From Gaiellasilicea sp963850995 (GTDB taxonomy: Bacteria > Actinomycetota > Thermoleophilia > Gaiellales > Gaiellaceae), in assembly GCA_963850995.1 (NCBI GenBank), contig CAWKNQ010000017.1, positions 26,337-90,336 on the forward strand: a stretch of 64,000 bases of DNA, written 5' to 3'. The notes beneath the pieces were generated by a model that was not told the DNA's origin, ran no database searches, and was given only the letters and a program-made list of their open reading frames with translations. Both the position numbers and the translations under genes were made by a program. This document shows, one piece after another, positions 16,508 through 24,659 of this stretch (positions are counted from its first letter, which is position 1; each line of letters starts with the position of its first letter).

Positions 16508-16924
16508 CTAGGACGACCTGGCGTCGGCCTCGCGCAGCCGGTGCGCGAGCTGCTGGACGAGCTTCCACGCGATCCGGGAGTCGTTCTCGACGATGGGGCG
16601 GAACTCCCAGAACGTCATCGCGTAGGTGGTCATGTCGGTGTCTGCGATCACCGACGCGGTGCGTGCGCCCTCGTCGATCAGGGCGATCTCGCCGAAGTAG
16701 TCGCCCGGGCCGAGGGTGGTGCGCTCCTCGTCGTGCACGGTCACCTTCGCCGTTCCCTCGCCGATGATGAAAAAGCCCGCGCCGCCCTGGCCCTCGCCCG
16801 CGATCGTGTCGCCGGCGGCGTAGTCGCGCTGCTTGAACGAGTCCGCGATCCGCTCCAGGTCACGGCGCTCGAGGCTGGAGAAGAGGGGTACGCGTGCGAT
16901 CGTCTCGATCGAGGGCTTCGCCAT
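16508..16924 (-). CDS. Cyclic nucleotide-binding domain protein
   Basis: 138 residues, a single CNMP-binding (Crp-like) beta-roll with no DNA-binding domain attached. It begins SIETIARVPLFSSLERRDLERIA, has the conserved glycine turns (AAGDTIAGEGQGG), and the phosphate-binding cassette FGEIALIDEGARTASV with the Glu and Arg that hold cyclic AMP or GMP. As a stand-alone module it may regulate a partner protein. It follows xseB on the same strand with a ten-base gap and may be co-transcribed. Confidence 0.86.
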   Translation of the reverse strand: MAKPSIETIARVPLFSSLERRDLERIADSFKQRDYAAGDTIAGEGQGGAGFFIIGEGTAKVTVHDEERTTLGPGDYFGEIALIDEGARTASVIADTDMTTYAMTFWEFRPIVENDSRIAWKLVQQLAHRLREADARSS

Positions 16925-16934
16925 CGCGCCGATC

Positions 16935-17135
16935 TTAACCGGGTTCTCCGCGGCGAGCCAGTTCCTCGATCTTCCCCTCCGCGGTCTCGAGCCTCGCCAG
17001 GCAGAGCCGCAGCAGCTCCTCGCCGCGCTCCCAGAGCCGGATCGCCTCGTCGAGGTCGGGCTGCCCGCGCTCGAGCCGCTCGACGATCTGCTCGAGCTCC
17101 TTCTGCGCGGCCTCGAAGCTCAACGATTCGCTCAC
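16935..17135 (-). CDS. xseB: Exodeoxyribonuclease VII small subunit
   Basis: 66 residues, the usual size. The sequence LSFEAAQKELEQIVERLERG, LDEAIRLWERGEELLRLC and LARLETAEGKIEEL is the diagnostic XseB helical hairpin. GTG 17135 overlaps the xseA stop by four bases. XseB wraps the XseA coiled coil in exonuclease VII, which degrades single-stranded DNA from both ends. Confidence 0.93.
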   Translation of the reverse strand: MSESLSFEAAQKELEQIVERLERGQPDLDEAIRLWERGEELLRLCLARLETAEGKIEELARRGEPG

Positions 17136-18352
17136 GGGCGCACGTCCTCGACCGTCGCGCCGAAGGCGCCCTCCGCCAGCTCGACGTCGACGCGCTTGCC
17201 GTGATCGAGCCCTCGCACGCTGCGCAGCACCCTGTCGTCGGCCCGGACGATCGCGTAGCCGCGGCCGAGCGTCGCGCGTGGGGAGAGGGCGGCGAGGCGG
17301 CCACCCGCCCGCTCGAGGGCCGACCGGCGGCGCTCGACGAGGAGGGCCGGGCCACGCCGGAGCCGGTCGCGGAGTTGCGAGAGCCGCTGCTCGTCCCGCT
17401 CGAGCGCCCGGCGGGCGCCGCGCTCGAGCGCGGAACGTGTGCGCGCGACACCCTCCCGCTCGCGCTCGATCGTCCGGCGCACGCAGCGCTCCAGCGACCC
17501 GCCGGCGCGGAGCAGCTCGGCGCGCAGCGCCTCGAGGTCGGGCACGACGAGCTTGCCCGCCGCCGTCGGCGTCGAGGCGCGAACGTCGGCGGCGAGGTCG
17601 CAGAGCGGCGTGTCCTGCTCGTGCCCGACCGCGGAGACGACGGGCACGGGGCATGCCGCGACGGCGCGCACGACGCGCTCGTCGCTGAACGGGAGCAGGT
17701 CGTCGAAGCTCCCGCCGCCGCGGGTCAGCACGACGACGTCGACGCCGGGCTCGCGGGCGACAGCCTGGAGCGCCTCGACGATGCCGGCGGCCGCGCGCGG
17801 GCCCTGCACGAGCGTCTCGGCAACGAGGATGCGAGCAGGGGGGAAGCGGGTCTGGACCGTCGTGACGACGTCACGCCGGGCGGCGGCGTCGGTCCCCGTG
17901 ACGAGCGCGATCCGGCGTGGGAAACGCGGCAGCGGCCGCTTCCGCTCCGCATCGAAGAGGCCTTCGGCGGCGAGTGTCTGCTTCAGCCGCTCGATCGCCG
18001 CCAGGTGCGCGCCGAGGCCGAAGCGCTCGAGCGACAGCGCCCGCAACCGGAACTCGCCCTTGGCGGTGTAGAGCTCCGGCCGGCCGAGCACGTGAATCCG
18101 CTCCCCTTCGGCGAGCTCGAGCTTGAGCGCGTCGAACGTGCGGCGCGGGATCGAGGCGGGCAGGCAGGCGCCGTCGTCCGGGTCCTTGAGCGTGAAGAAG
18201 ACGCTCCCCCAACGCTCCGACCGGCGCAGCTCCGTCACCTCGCCCTCGATCCAGAGGGTCGGCAGCCGCTGCAGCCACTCGGCGACGCCGCGGTTGAAGC
18301 CCGCGACGGTGTAGACCTTCCGGTCGCCGTACTCCAGCGGCTCGACCTTCAC
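17132..18352 (-). CDS. xseA: Exodeoxyribonuclease VII large subunit
   Basis: 406 residues. The OB-fold at the N-terminus (LWIEGEVTELRRSERWGSVF, FTLKD) binds single-stranded DNA; the catalytic domain shows RIALVTGTDAAARRDVV, TRGGGSFDDLLPFSDERVV, SAVGHEQDTPLCDLAADVRA and STPTAA. A long coiled coil (about 270-370) binds XseB, and the protein closes with LGRGYAIVRADDRVLRSV, the usual C-terminal motif. Start ATG 18352, nine bases after the stop of a 67-residue gene. Processes or degrades single-stranded DNA during repair. Confidence 0.94.
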   Translation of the reverse strand: MKVEPLEYGDRKVYTVAGFNRGVAEWLQRLPTLWIEGEVTELRRSERWGSVFFTLKDPDDGACLPASIPRRTFDALKLELAEGERIHVLGRPELYTAKGEFRLRALSLERFGLGAHLAAIERLKQTLAAEGLFDAERKRPLPRFPRRIALVTGTDAAARRDVVTTVQTRFPPARILVAETLVQGPRAAAGIVEALQAVAREPGVDVVVLTRGGGSFDDLLPFSDERVVRAVAACPVPVVSAVGHEQDTPLCDLAADVRASTPTAAGKLVVPDLEALRAELLRAGGSLERCVRRTIEREREGVARTRSALERGARRALERDEQRLSQLRDRLRRGPALLVERRRSALERAGGRLAALSPRATLGRGYAIVRADDRVLRSVRGLDHGKRVDVELAEGAFGATVEDVRP

Positions 18353-18361
18353 GGAGTCAGA

Positions 18362-18565
18362 CTAGAGCAGGATCTCGGCTGCGACTCTTGGATCGCAGCC
18401 ACGGCCGACGAGCTCGACCGCGGCGTGCAGGTCGGCGTCGAGCGCCACGGCGAGCTTCTCCGCCAGCGGGAGTGGGTAGCCGGCCTCGATCAGGACATGC
18501 AGGCGCCAGGACTCGACCTTGGCCCGCTCGCTGTGCCGGTCGATCAGCTCCGTTGCATCGGTCAT
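18362..18565 (-). CDS. Small conserved-looking protein of unknown function
   Basis: 67 residues beginning MTDATELIDRHSERAKVESWRL (first part) and continuing with helical sequence HVLIEAGYPLPLAEKLAVALD and DLHAAVELVGRGCDPRVA. Such all-helical 60-80 residue proteins (EAGYP...LA...DLHxAVELVxxGC) recur near actinobacterial genes but have no known role. Only nine bases separate it from xseA, so it probably leads that operon. Confidence 0.6.
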   Translation of the reverse strand: MTDATELIDRHSERAKVESWRLHVLIEAGYPLPLAEKLAVALDADLHAAVELVGRGCDPRVAAEILL

Positions 18566-18627
18566 GGTGCGCGTTCTGTTCGTGCTGGAGTTGACGCATC
18601 CTGCACCGTCTTGTTAGTCGCGCCTGC

Positions 18628-19773
18628 TCAGACGCGGCGGACCCGCGCGGCCTCGTCGACCCGTCGCGAGAGCTCCCCCAGCCGGTCCGCGAGCGCCGAG
18701 CGCTCGGCCTCGGCCTCGGCGACGAAGGCGCCGAGGGTACGCCGGAGCTCGGCGTCGGCGGCGGCGATGCGGTCGGAGAACGACGCGGCGAGCTCTTCTT
18801 GCTGGCGCTCGAAGGCCGCCTGCACCTGACGCTGCCGTGCTTCCAGCCGCTGTTGGCCGGCGTCGCCCGTCTGCGAGAGCCGCTCGGCGAAGACCATGTC
18901 CGCCTGACGCACGAACGTCTCGACGGCGCGGTCGAGCTCGCGAGAGAGCCGGCCCGCCGCCTCCTCGCGCGCCGAGCGCATCGTCGAGTCGAACTGAACC
19001 GCCGCAGCCTCGGCGTAACGCTCCGCTTCGCGCGCGATCACCCGCTGCAGCTGCTCGACCTGGCGGCGCTCGATATCGGCGAACGACGCCTCGATCCGTC
19101 GCGCCGCCTCCGTCTCGCCGCGCTCGATCTGCTCGGCCAGCGCCTCTTCGCGGCGCCTCAGCCGGTCGGCGATCTCCTCGATCACGCGGCGGCGCTCGCC
19201 CGTGTGAGCCTCCAGCTCCTCGAGCGCCTCCGCGACTGCCGCCTGCGCCGAGCGCTCGAGCTCCTCGCGCAGGCGCAGCACCGACGCGCGCTGCTCGTCG
19301 GAGGTCGTCACGAGCTCGGCCGCCTCGGACTCGATCCGGGCCTCGGCCTCGGCGATCTGCTGCTTCTGGCGCTGATCGAGACGGCGGAGCTCGACCTCCA
19401 GGTTCTGTTGCGCGCGGTCGAGATCGTCGCTCCAGCCGCGCAGCCGCTCCTCGACGCGCCGGGTCGTGACCACCAACGTCTCGGCGAGCTCGGCTCCGGC
19501 GGTGCGCTCCCTCTCGACGAACTCGCGGCGGCGCTCGTCCGCGATCCGTCGCTCCTCCTCGACGAGGCTGGAGTGCGCGTTCGCGCGCATCTGGGCGACC
19601 CGCGACTTCAACTCGGCTGCAGCAGCGGTCGTCTCTTCAGCGACGAGCGCATCGAGTTGCGCCCGCGTCTCCGCTAGCGGATCCTCGGGACGCTTTCCAC
19701 GCCCGCGCAGGAGTGCAGCGAGCGCCAGCGCGACCGCGACGACGGCCAGCACGAGTGCGACCCGTTCGACCAC
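18628..19773 (-). CDS. Membrane-anchored coiled-coil protein
   Basis: 381 residues. One N-terminal transmembrane helix (about 4-22, VALVLAVVAVALALAALL) is followed by a basic patch and then more than 340 residues of almost unbroken heptad-rich, Glu/Arg/Ala-rich coiled coil. The N-terminus and length suggest a cytoplasmic rod anchored in the membrane. No catalytic motif is visible. Low-complexity coiled coils match many unrelated proteins (RmuC-like, ATP synthase b-like), so no function is proposed. It is divergent from the gene at 19808. Confidence 0.6.
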   Translation of the reverse strand: MVERVALVLAVVAVALALAALLRGRGKRPEDPLAETRAQLDALVAEETTAAAAELKSRVAQMRANAHSSLVEEERRIADERRREFVERERTAGAELAETLVVTTRRVEERLRGWSDDLDRAQQNLEVELRRLDQRQKQQIAEAEARIESEAAELVTTSDEQRASVLRLREELERSAQAAVAEALEELEAHTGERRRVIEEIADRLRRREEALAEQIERGETEAARRIEASFADIERRQVEQLQRVIAREAERYAEAAAVQFDSTMRSAREEAAGRLSRELDRAVETFVRQADMVFAERLSQTGDAGQQRLEARQRQVQAAFERQQEELAASFSDRIAAADAELRRTLGAFVAEAEAERSALADRLGELSRRVDEAARVRRV

Positions 19774-19807
19774 GGCCGCATCGTAGTGGCGCGCCTATGC
19801 TGGCGCC

Positions 19808-20341
19808 GTGGGGCTGGCGGCGGAGCTCGAACGGGTCGCGGCGCGGTCGGGGGCAGCCGCGGTCCTCGCGGCCGAGGCGCACGGAGGCGACCGGATCTTC
19901 CTCTGCGCGTTCGAGGAAGGCGACGGCGGCCGGACGTGGCTCGCTTACGACCCCGGCGGCGAGCCGGTCTCGGATCGGCTTCGCGTGCGGGACGCCGTCT
20001 CGATCATCGCCCTCTGCGAGCTCGCCGAGGAGACGGCGGCCGGCGGCGACCTGGACGAGCTGCGTGCGCAGCTCGCGTCCTTGCGGATCACGGAGAGCCC
20101 ACCGGGGATCGAGGAGGCGGAGGAGGCCGCCCTCGCGCTGCAGCGGGTGCTCGGCGCCCCGCCGACGCTCGCGACGCCGGCCCGGCTCGACGAGATCGGC
20201 GCGGCGACGAAGCGGCTCGAGCTCGCGCTCGGCAGTGCGCTGCACGGGTCGCCGTTCGCAGAGGCCATGAAGGGCGCCGGCGACGTCGTCGAGGCGCTCT
20301 TCGCGGACGTTGAGCGCTCCTACCGGATAGAGCTCAGCTAA
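19808..20341 (+). CDS. Unknown soluble protein
   Basis: 177 residues from GTG 19808, six bases after a TATGCT -10 box (19796-19801). The first half looks like a small alpha/beta domain (AVLAAEAHGGDRIFLCAFEEGD, TWLAYDPGGEPVSDRL, SIIALCELAEETAAGG); the second half is helical. I recognise no family. It is followed directly by a structured hairpin and the gene at 20505. Confidence 0.6.
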   Translation: MGLAAELERVAARSGAAAVLAAEAHGGDRIFLCAFEEGDGGRTWLAYDPGGEPVSDRLRVRDAVSIIALCELAEETAAGGDLDELRAQLASLRITESPPGIEEAEEAALALQRVLGAPPTLATPARLDEIGAATKRLELALGSALHGSPFAEAMKGAGDVVEALFADVERSYRIELS

Positions 20342-20343
20342 CG

Positions 20344-20497
20344 GGCTAGCGGCCCCTGGCCGGCTGCGCCTCCCGGCCGGCGGAGCCGGCCTCCGGCGCA
20401 GCCTCGCGCCGCTCGTGGCGCTCGAGCCGGCGGCCCGTACCTCCGTACTGTTCCACCGGCCTACGCACCGCGAGCGGCGCGCCAGGAACCGCTAGCC
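20344..20497. other. Branched 154-bp hairpin element between two genes
   Basis: Outer arms of 17 bases (20344-20360 and 20481-20497) match at 15 positions. Inside are two sub-stems: 20361-20403 (GGCTGCGCC with GGCGCAGCC, enclosing GGCCGGC with GCCGGCC), and 20405-20481 (CGCGCCGCTCG with CGAGCGGCGCG, continuing with imperfect pairing to a GTAC-CTCC-GTAC tip). The whole forms a cruciform-like shape. The element begins three bases after the stop at 20341 and its right arm contains the TAGCCT -10 candidate for the gene at 20505. Could be a structured RNA, terminator plus promoter, or a fold-back repeat. Confidence 0.6.
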
Positions 20498-20504
20498 TTG
20501 AGAA

Positions 20505-20807
20505 ATGGAAGGTAGTGGCGGTTTCGGCTTCCCGTTCGGCGGCGATCCCGAGGAGCTCCTGCGCGGAATCCAGGAGTTCGCGGCGCAGCAGGCCGAGTCG
20601 GTCCAGGAAGCTCAGCGCGAGCAGTTCGCGACGCTGACGCTCAACACCGCCGTCGAGCTGACCGCCGCGGCGCTGAAGCAGGTTCAGCCGAGCGGCGGGG
20701 TCGACGAGCAGGCCGTCGCCCTCCGCGACGCGATGCGTGTGCTTTTCCCGGAGGCTGTGGCGCTCGTCAGCGCCGCGCGCCAGGGGTTCATGCGCGAATC
20801 GCGCTAG
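20505..20807 (+). CDS. Unknown small protein
   Basis: 100 residues. A glycine-rich opening (EGSGGFGFPFGGDPEE) leads into helices rich in Gln, Ala and Glu (LLRGIQEFAAQQAESVQEAQ, LNTAVELTAAALKQV) and ends QGFMRESR. No family recognised. ATG 20505 lies six bases after TAGCCT inside the hairpin arm, so its expression could depend on that structure. Proline dehydrogenase follows 17 bases later but with its own -10 box. Confidence 0.6.
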   Translation: MEGSGGFGFPFGGDPEELLRGIQEFAAQQAESVQEAQREQFATLTLNTAVELTAAALKQVQPSGGVDEQAVALRDAMRVLFPEAVALVSAARQGFMRESR

Positions 20808-20824
20808 CCGTTTAGGTTCAGCGC

Positions 20825-21733
20825 GTGTCCCTGCTTGACCGCGCTGTTGTCACGCTGCTCCCTGCCGTCCCGAAGCGGCTCGTGCGGAAGCTGTCTTCCC
20901 GCTACATCGCGGGCTCCTCGCTCGATGACGCGCGGCGGGTCGTCGCGGGCCTGAACGCGGAGGGGAAGCTGGCGACCGTAGACGTGCTGGGCGAGGAGCT
21001 CGTAAGTGCAGCCGAAGCCGCGGCGATCACGGCCGAATACATCGCCGCGCTCGATCTCTTCGAGCGCGACGACCTCGACGCGAATGTCAGCGTCAAGCCG
21101 ACGGGGCTCGGCTTGAAGCTCGGCTACGAGCTCTGCAAGCGCAACGTCGAGGCGGTGATCGCGGCCGCGGAGCCGACGAACCGCTTCGTCCGCATCGACA
21201 TGGAGGACTCGTCGACGACCGACGACACCCTCCGGCTCTTCCGCGAGCTGCGCGACGAAGGGCACGGGCGAGTCGGGCCGGTGCTCCAGGCTTCGCTCAA
21301 GCGGACGGTGTCCGATGCCGCGTCGCTCGCCGGGGCGAGCGTCCGGCTCTGCAAGGGGATCTACATAGAGCCCGAGTCGATTCAGTTCCGCGACGACCAG
21401 CAGGTGCGGGCCAGCTTCCTGCAGGCTCTGGCGACGCTCTTCGAAGGCGGCTGTTACGCGGCGATCGCAACGCACGACGAGTGGCTCGTCGACCGCGCCT
21501 CGGCGATGATCGCCGAGCGAGGGCTCGAGCCGAGCGCATACGAGTTCCAGATGCTGCTCGGCGTGCGACCGGAGCTCGGCGACAGGATCGTCGCCGACGG
21601 TCACCGGCTCCGGATCTACGTTCCGTTCGGGCGCCAGTGGTACGAGTACTCGCTCCGGCGGCTGCAGGAGAACCCGAAAGTCGCCGGCTACGTCGCCGGC
21701 GACATCGCCCGCTCCCTCGTCCGCCGGAGGTAA
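20825..21733 (+). CDS. Proline dehydrogenase
   Basis: 302 residues, the stand-alone FAD-dependent PRODH barrel that oxidises proline to pyrroline-5-carboxylate. Motifs in order: NVSVKPTGLGLKLG, RFVRIDMEDSSTTD, GPVLQASLKRT, RLCKGIYIEPE, AATHDEWLVDRA-like ATHDEWL, YEFQMLLGVRPE, and the substrate loop YVPFGRQWYEYSLRRLQENP. GTG 20825 follows a TAGGTT -10 box (20813-20818) by six bases. Length matches monofunctional bacterial PutB/PRODH proteins. No P5C dehydrogenase gene is adjacent. Confidence 0.93.
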   Translation: MSLLDRAVVTLLPAVPKRLVRKLSSRYIAGSSLDDARRVVAGLNAEGKLATVDVLGEELVSAAEAAAITAEYIAALDLFERDDLDANVSVKPTGLGLKLGYELCKRNVEAVIAAAEPTNRFVRIDMEDSSTTDDTLRLFRELRDEGHGRVGPVLQASLKRTVSDAASLAGASVRLCKGIYIEPESIQFRDDQQVRASFLQALATLFEGGCYAAIATHDEWLVDRASAMIAERGLEPSAYEFQMLLGVRPELGDRIVADGHRLRIYVPFGRQWYEYSLRRLQENPKVAGYVAGDIARSLVRRR

Positions 21734-21736
21734 GCG

Positions 21737-22018
21737 CTACGGAGGCGGGGGCCCGGGAGCGACGTCCTCTTCGACCACGGTCTCGCGGCGGCGGGGCACC
21801 GCGGTCGGGCGGGCAGGCCCGCCCTCGACGTAGGTCTCACGCCGTCGGAAGCCGCCCCAGCTCGACCAGAAGATGAGTGAGAGGACGAGGCCGAGAATGC
21901 CGACGATCAGGAGGATGACGCCGATCGCGTTCACGTCGAGGCCCTCGGCCTCGGCCGTGACTCCCCACGTGAGGATGGCGCCGGCTGCGATCAGGAGCAG
22001 GCTGACTGAGATACCCAT
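21737..22018 (-). CDS. Small membrane protein, DUF6458-like
   Basis: 93 residues. Two transmembrane helices (MGISVSLLLIAAGAILTWGV and ANAIGVILLIVGILGLVLSL-type, here DVNAIGVILLIVGILGLV) are followed by IFWSSWGGFRRRETYVEGG and a Pro/Arg-rich tail. The pattern (G-x-I-LLIAxGAIL.W.V, IG.ILL.VG..G...S, then WSS.G..RR) matches small actinobacterial membrane proteins grouped as DUF6458; role unknown. Start ATG 22018. The stop lies four bases from the convergent proline dehydrogenase stop. Confidence 0.72.
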   Translation of the reverse strand: MGISVSLLLIAAGAILTWGVTAEAEGLDVNAIGVILLIVGILGLVLSLIFWSSWGGFRRRETYVEGGPARPTAVPRRRETVVEEDVAPGPPPP

Positions 22019-22047
22019 GGGCGCTCTGTCCCCGGCGGCACGGGTTT

Positions 22048-22668
22048 CTAAGCGTCGGGCTTCTCTGCGGCGAGCACGAGGTGCCCCGGTACGTTCGCAT
22101 CCTTGCCCGGCCACTCCTCCAGTCCGCGGAGCACGAGCCCCGCGCGCGCGACGGCGCTCACGATCTCGCCGAGCCCGGCGGCGGCGAAGTAGTCGCCCCG
22201 CCAGCGGCCGAAGGCGTCGAGGCAGGCGGCGGCCGGGTGGGCGTCGTGGAGCAGGAGGACGCCTCCTGCTCGAAGCGCGGCCGCGATGCCCCCGGCCCAC
22301 GAGTCGAGGGCGCGGATGCGGGCGAGCGAGCCGTGACCGAGGTAGACGAGATCCCAGCGGCCGAGCAGGAGCTCGGGTGGAAGCGCGTGCGCGTCTGCGT
22401 GCACCCACGGGAGGTCAGGTCGTCGCCGGCGCGCTCCCTCGATCGCGGCTGCGTCGTCGTCGACGCCGGTGACGAGCGCGCCTAGCTCTGCCAGGTCGTT
22501 CGACTCGCGCCCGGTGCCGCAGAAGAGATGGAGGACGCGACTGCCCTCGGCACCGTGCAGGCGCTCGCGGATGCGGTCGGGCATCCCGGGCGAGGCCAGG
22601 ACGTTCTCGGAGGTCCTGTAAGCGTCGTCGAAGGCGCGCCGGTTCTCGTCGGTGGGCTCCATCGGCAT
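22048..22668 (-). CDS. Class I SAM-dependent methyltransferase
   Basis: 206 residues. Motif I is VLHLFCGTGRESNDLAELG, the acidic residue follows in VTGVDDDAAAIEGA, and LVYLGHGSLARI and LRAGGVLLLHDAHPA match later motifs. A start at ATG 22662 (two codons later) is equally possible. It follows the FabL-like gene on the same strand with a five-base gap and may be co-transcribed. Substrate unknown. Confidence 0.78.
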   Translation of the reverse strand: MPMEPTDENRRAFDDAYRTSENVLASPGMPDRIRERLHGAEGSRVLHLFCGTGRESNDLAELGALVTGVDDDAAAIEGARRRRPDLPWVHADAHALPPELLLGRWDLVYLGHGSLARIRALDSWAGGIAAALRAGGVLLLHDAHPAAACLDAFGRWRGDYFAAAGLGEIVSAVARAGLVLRGLEEWPGKDANVPGHLVLAAEKPDA

Positions 22669-22673
22669 AAACG

Positions 22674-23408
22674 CTAGGCCCTCAACGAAAAGCCGCCGTC
22701 GACGACGAGTGTCTGGCCGCGGATCATCTCTGCGCCGGGAGAGCAGAGGAACGTGACCGCCTCGGCGATGTCCTCCGGCGTCACGAGCCGGCCGGCGGGG
22801 TTGTCCGCGCCGGTCCGGAGCATGTCCTCGCGGTTCGGGAAGTGCTCGAGCGCGCCCGTCTCGACGACGCCGCCCGAGACGGCGTTGACCCGGATTCCGC
22901 GTGGTGCGAGCTCGACTGCGAGGTAGCGGACGAGCGCTTCGAGCGCCGCCTTCGAGGTGCCGACCAGCGTGTAGTTCTCGAGCACGCGCTGCGCGCCGAG
23001 GCTCGAGATGCCGATGATCGACGCGCCGTGTTGCATCTGCGGCGCGACGACGCGCGTGAGGGCGAGCAGCGCCCGCGCGTTGGCCGCGAGCGTCCAGTCC
23101 CAGTGCTTGTCCTCGGTCTCGAGCGCCGGGCGGATCACGCCCGTGGCGGCGTTGTGGACGAGCACGTCGAGCGCACCGAGCTCCGCGACCTGCTCGAGCA
23201 CGCGGTCGGAGGAGACGTTGCCGCGGACGAGGACGGGCTCCGCTCCCAGCGCTCGGAGCTCCTCGGCCGTCGCCTCGGCGGCCGCATCGGAGCGGAGGTA
23301 CCCGATCGCCACCCGGGATGCGCCGAGCTCGGCGAAGCGGAGCGCGATCGCCTTCCCGATCCCGCGCGAGCCACCGGTCACGAGGACCGAGGCACCGTTG
23401 AAGCTCAT
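22674..23408 (-). CDS. Enoyl-ACP reductase FabL-like (SDR family)
   Basis: 244 residues, Rossmann fold. The cofactor loop is VTGGSRGIGKAIALRFAELG, followed by LVHNAATGVIRPAL. The catalytic Tyr and Lys are spaced by six residues (ENYTLVGTSKAALEAL), the spacing of FabI/FabL enoyl reductases rather than the three residues of classical SDRs, and the C-terminal GQTLVVDGGFSL is present. FabL (EnvM2-type) reduces trans-2-enoyl-ACP with NADPH in fatty acid synthesis. ATG 23408 overlaps the upstream small gene by four bases. Confidence 0.85.
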   Translation of the reverse strand: MSFNGASVLVTGGSRGIGKAIALRFAELGASRVAIGYLRSDAAAEATAEELRALGAEPVLVRGNVSSDRVLEQVAELGALDVLVHNAATGVIRPALETEDKHWDWTLAANARALLALTRVVAPQMQHGASIIGISSLGAQRVLENYTLVGTSKAALEALVRYLAVELAPRGIRVNAVSGGVVETGALEHFPNREDMLRTGADNPAGRLVTPEDIAEAVTFLCSPGAEMIRGQTLVVDGGFSLRA

Positions 23409-23683
23409 GACCGTCGCGGCAGCGGCTCTTGGGCCGGAGCGGAGCTCGGGATTCCCTCCCAGCCGAGCCGCTCCCGCGACTCCTTCGCGCCGTCCTCGGC
23501 CTTGGACGAGGCGTGCCCGAGGTCGTCCAGGAGCTGCATCTTCTCCTCGCCGTAGCGACGCACTGGGTGGTCGTGCGGCAGGTCCTCGATCAGCTCGCGC
23601 ACGCGCGCCCGCAGCTGATACGCGAAGTGCGGCGTTGCCGGCCCGACGAGGGCGTCGATGTCGCGGATCGAGGGCTCGGCCAT
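23405..23683 (-). CDS. Unknown small protein upstream of the FabL-like gene
   Basis: 92 residues, MAEPSIRDIDALVGPATPHF at the start, then helical sequence (QLRARVRELIEDLPHDHPVR, EEKMQLLDDLGHASSKAED). Its stop overlaps the FabL-like start by four bases (23405-23408), so the two are translationally coupled. No family recognised. It is divergent from the EamA gene at 23730. Confidence 0.65.
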   Translation of the reverse strand: MAEPSIRDIDALVGPATPHFAYQLRARVRELIEDLPHDHPVRRYGEEKMQLLDDLGHASSKAEDGAKESRERLGWEGIPSSAPAQEPLPRRS

Positions 23684-23729
23684 GAAGGCGCAGCGTAACG
23701 AGTTCGCGCGCTGGCAATAGGGTCGGCCG

Positions 23730-24623
23730 ATGCGGCGGCCGCGCACTCTCGAGCTGATGCTGCTGACGACGGTGGTGCTCTGGGCGCTGAACCTGACCGT
23801 CACGCGCTACATCCTCACGCACGGGTTCGAGCCGCTCGCGTACGCGACCGTCCGCTACGGCGCTGCGGGCGCGATCTTCGTCGGCATCGCGGTCATCGCC
23901 GAGCGGTCGCTCCGGATCCGCCGGACCGACCTCGCACTCGTCGCGGCTGCTGTGCTCTGCCTCTGGCTGAACCAGCTGGCGTTCGTGTACGCGCTCGAGG
24001 GGACGAGCGCCTCGACGATCGCGCTGATCCTCGGAGCGACCCCGATCTTCGCCGCCCTGATCGGGCTCCCGCTCGGGCTCGAGCGCGCCTTGCCGCGACG
24101 CTTCTGGATCGCGGCCGCGATCTCGTTCGCAGGTGTCGGCCTCGTTGCGCTCGGCTCCACGGCCGGACTGGGCGGCGACGTGCGCGGCACGTTGCTCGGG
24201 ATCGCAACTGCGGCGACGTGGGCAGGCTACTCGGTCGCGATCGCGCCGCTGATGGAGCGGTACTCGGCGTCGCGGATCAGCGCAGTCGTGCTTCCGCTCG
24301 CCTGGATCCTGATCGCACTCGTCGGCTGGCCGCAGACGCTCGAACAGGATTACGCGCTCGGCTGGGAGGTCTGGGCCCTGCTTGCGTTCGCGACGCTCGG
24401 CCCGCTGGTGCTCACGAACGTGCTCTGGTTCCGCTCGCTGCACCGGATCGGTCCGTCGCGGGCCACGCTCGTCGCGAACCTGCAGCCGTTCGTCGCGGCG
24501 GTCTTCGCCGTCGTGCTCCTCTCCGAGCGGATGACGGCGCTTCAGGTCCTCGGCGGGTTTCTGATCGCCGCGGGAATCCTGTTCGCGCGAGGGCGCACCT
24601 CCGTACCCGTGGCGGGCGAGTAG
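23730..24623 (+). CDS. EamA-family transporter
   Basis: 297 residues, ten hydrophobic helices in two EamA repeats (LMLLTTVVLWALNLTVTRYI at the start; VALGSTAGLGGDVRGTLLGI and TNVLWFRSLHRIGPSRATLV in the second half). ATG 23730 lies six bases after a TAGGGT -10 box (23718-23723). It is the third EamA gene in the window, distinct in sequence from those at 5815 and 8595. Substrate unknown. Confidence 0.84.
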   Translation: MRRPRTLELMLLTTVVLWALNLTVTRYILTHGFEPLAYATVRYGAAGAIFVGIAVIAERSLRIRRTDLALVAAAVLCLWLNQLAFVYALEGTSASTIALILGATPIFAALIGLPLGLERALPRRFWIAAAISFAGVGLVALGSTAGLGGDVRGTLLGIATAATWAGYSVAIAPLMERYSASRISAVVLPLAWILIALVGWPQTLEQDYALGWEVWALLAFATLGPLVLTNVLWFRSLHRIGPSRATLVANLQPFVAAVFAVVLLSERMTALQVLGGFLIAAGILFARGRTSVPVAGE

Positions 24624-24659
24624 CCGTTCTCCTCGTACACAACCGAGGAGGGGCTACGG

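Noticed and set aside
14432..18829. A 1,465-codon plus-strand open frame
   Set aside because: It strings together out-of-frame parts of the GT4, UPF0104, xse and coiled-coil genes; only 15962 to about 16500 is meaningful, as the second part of glycerate kinase.
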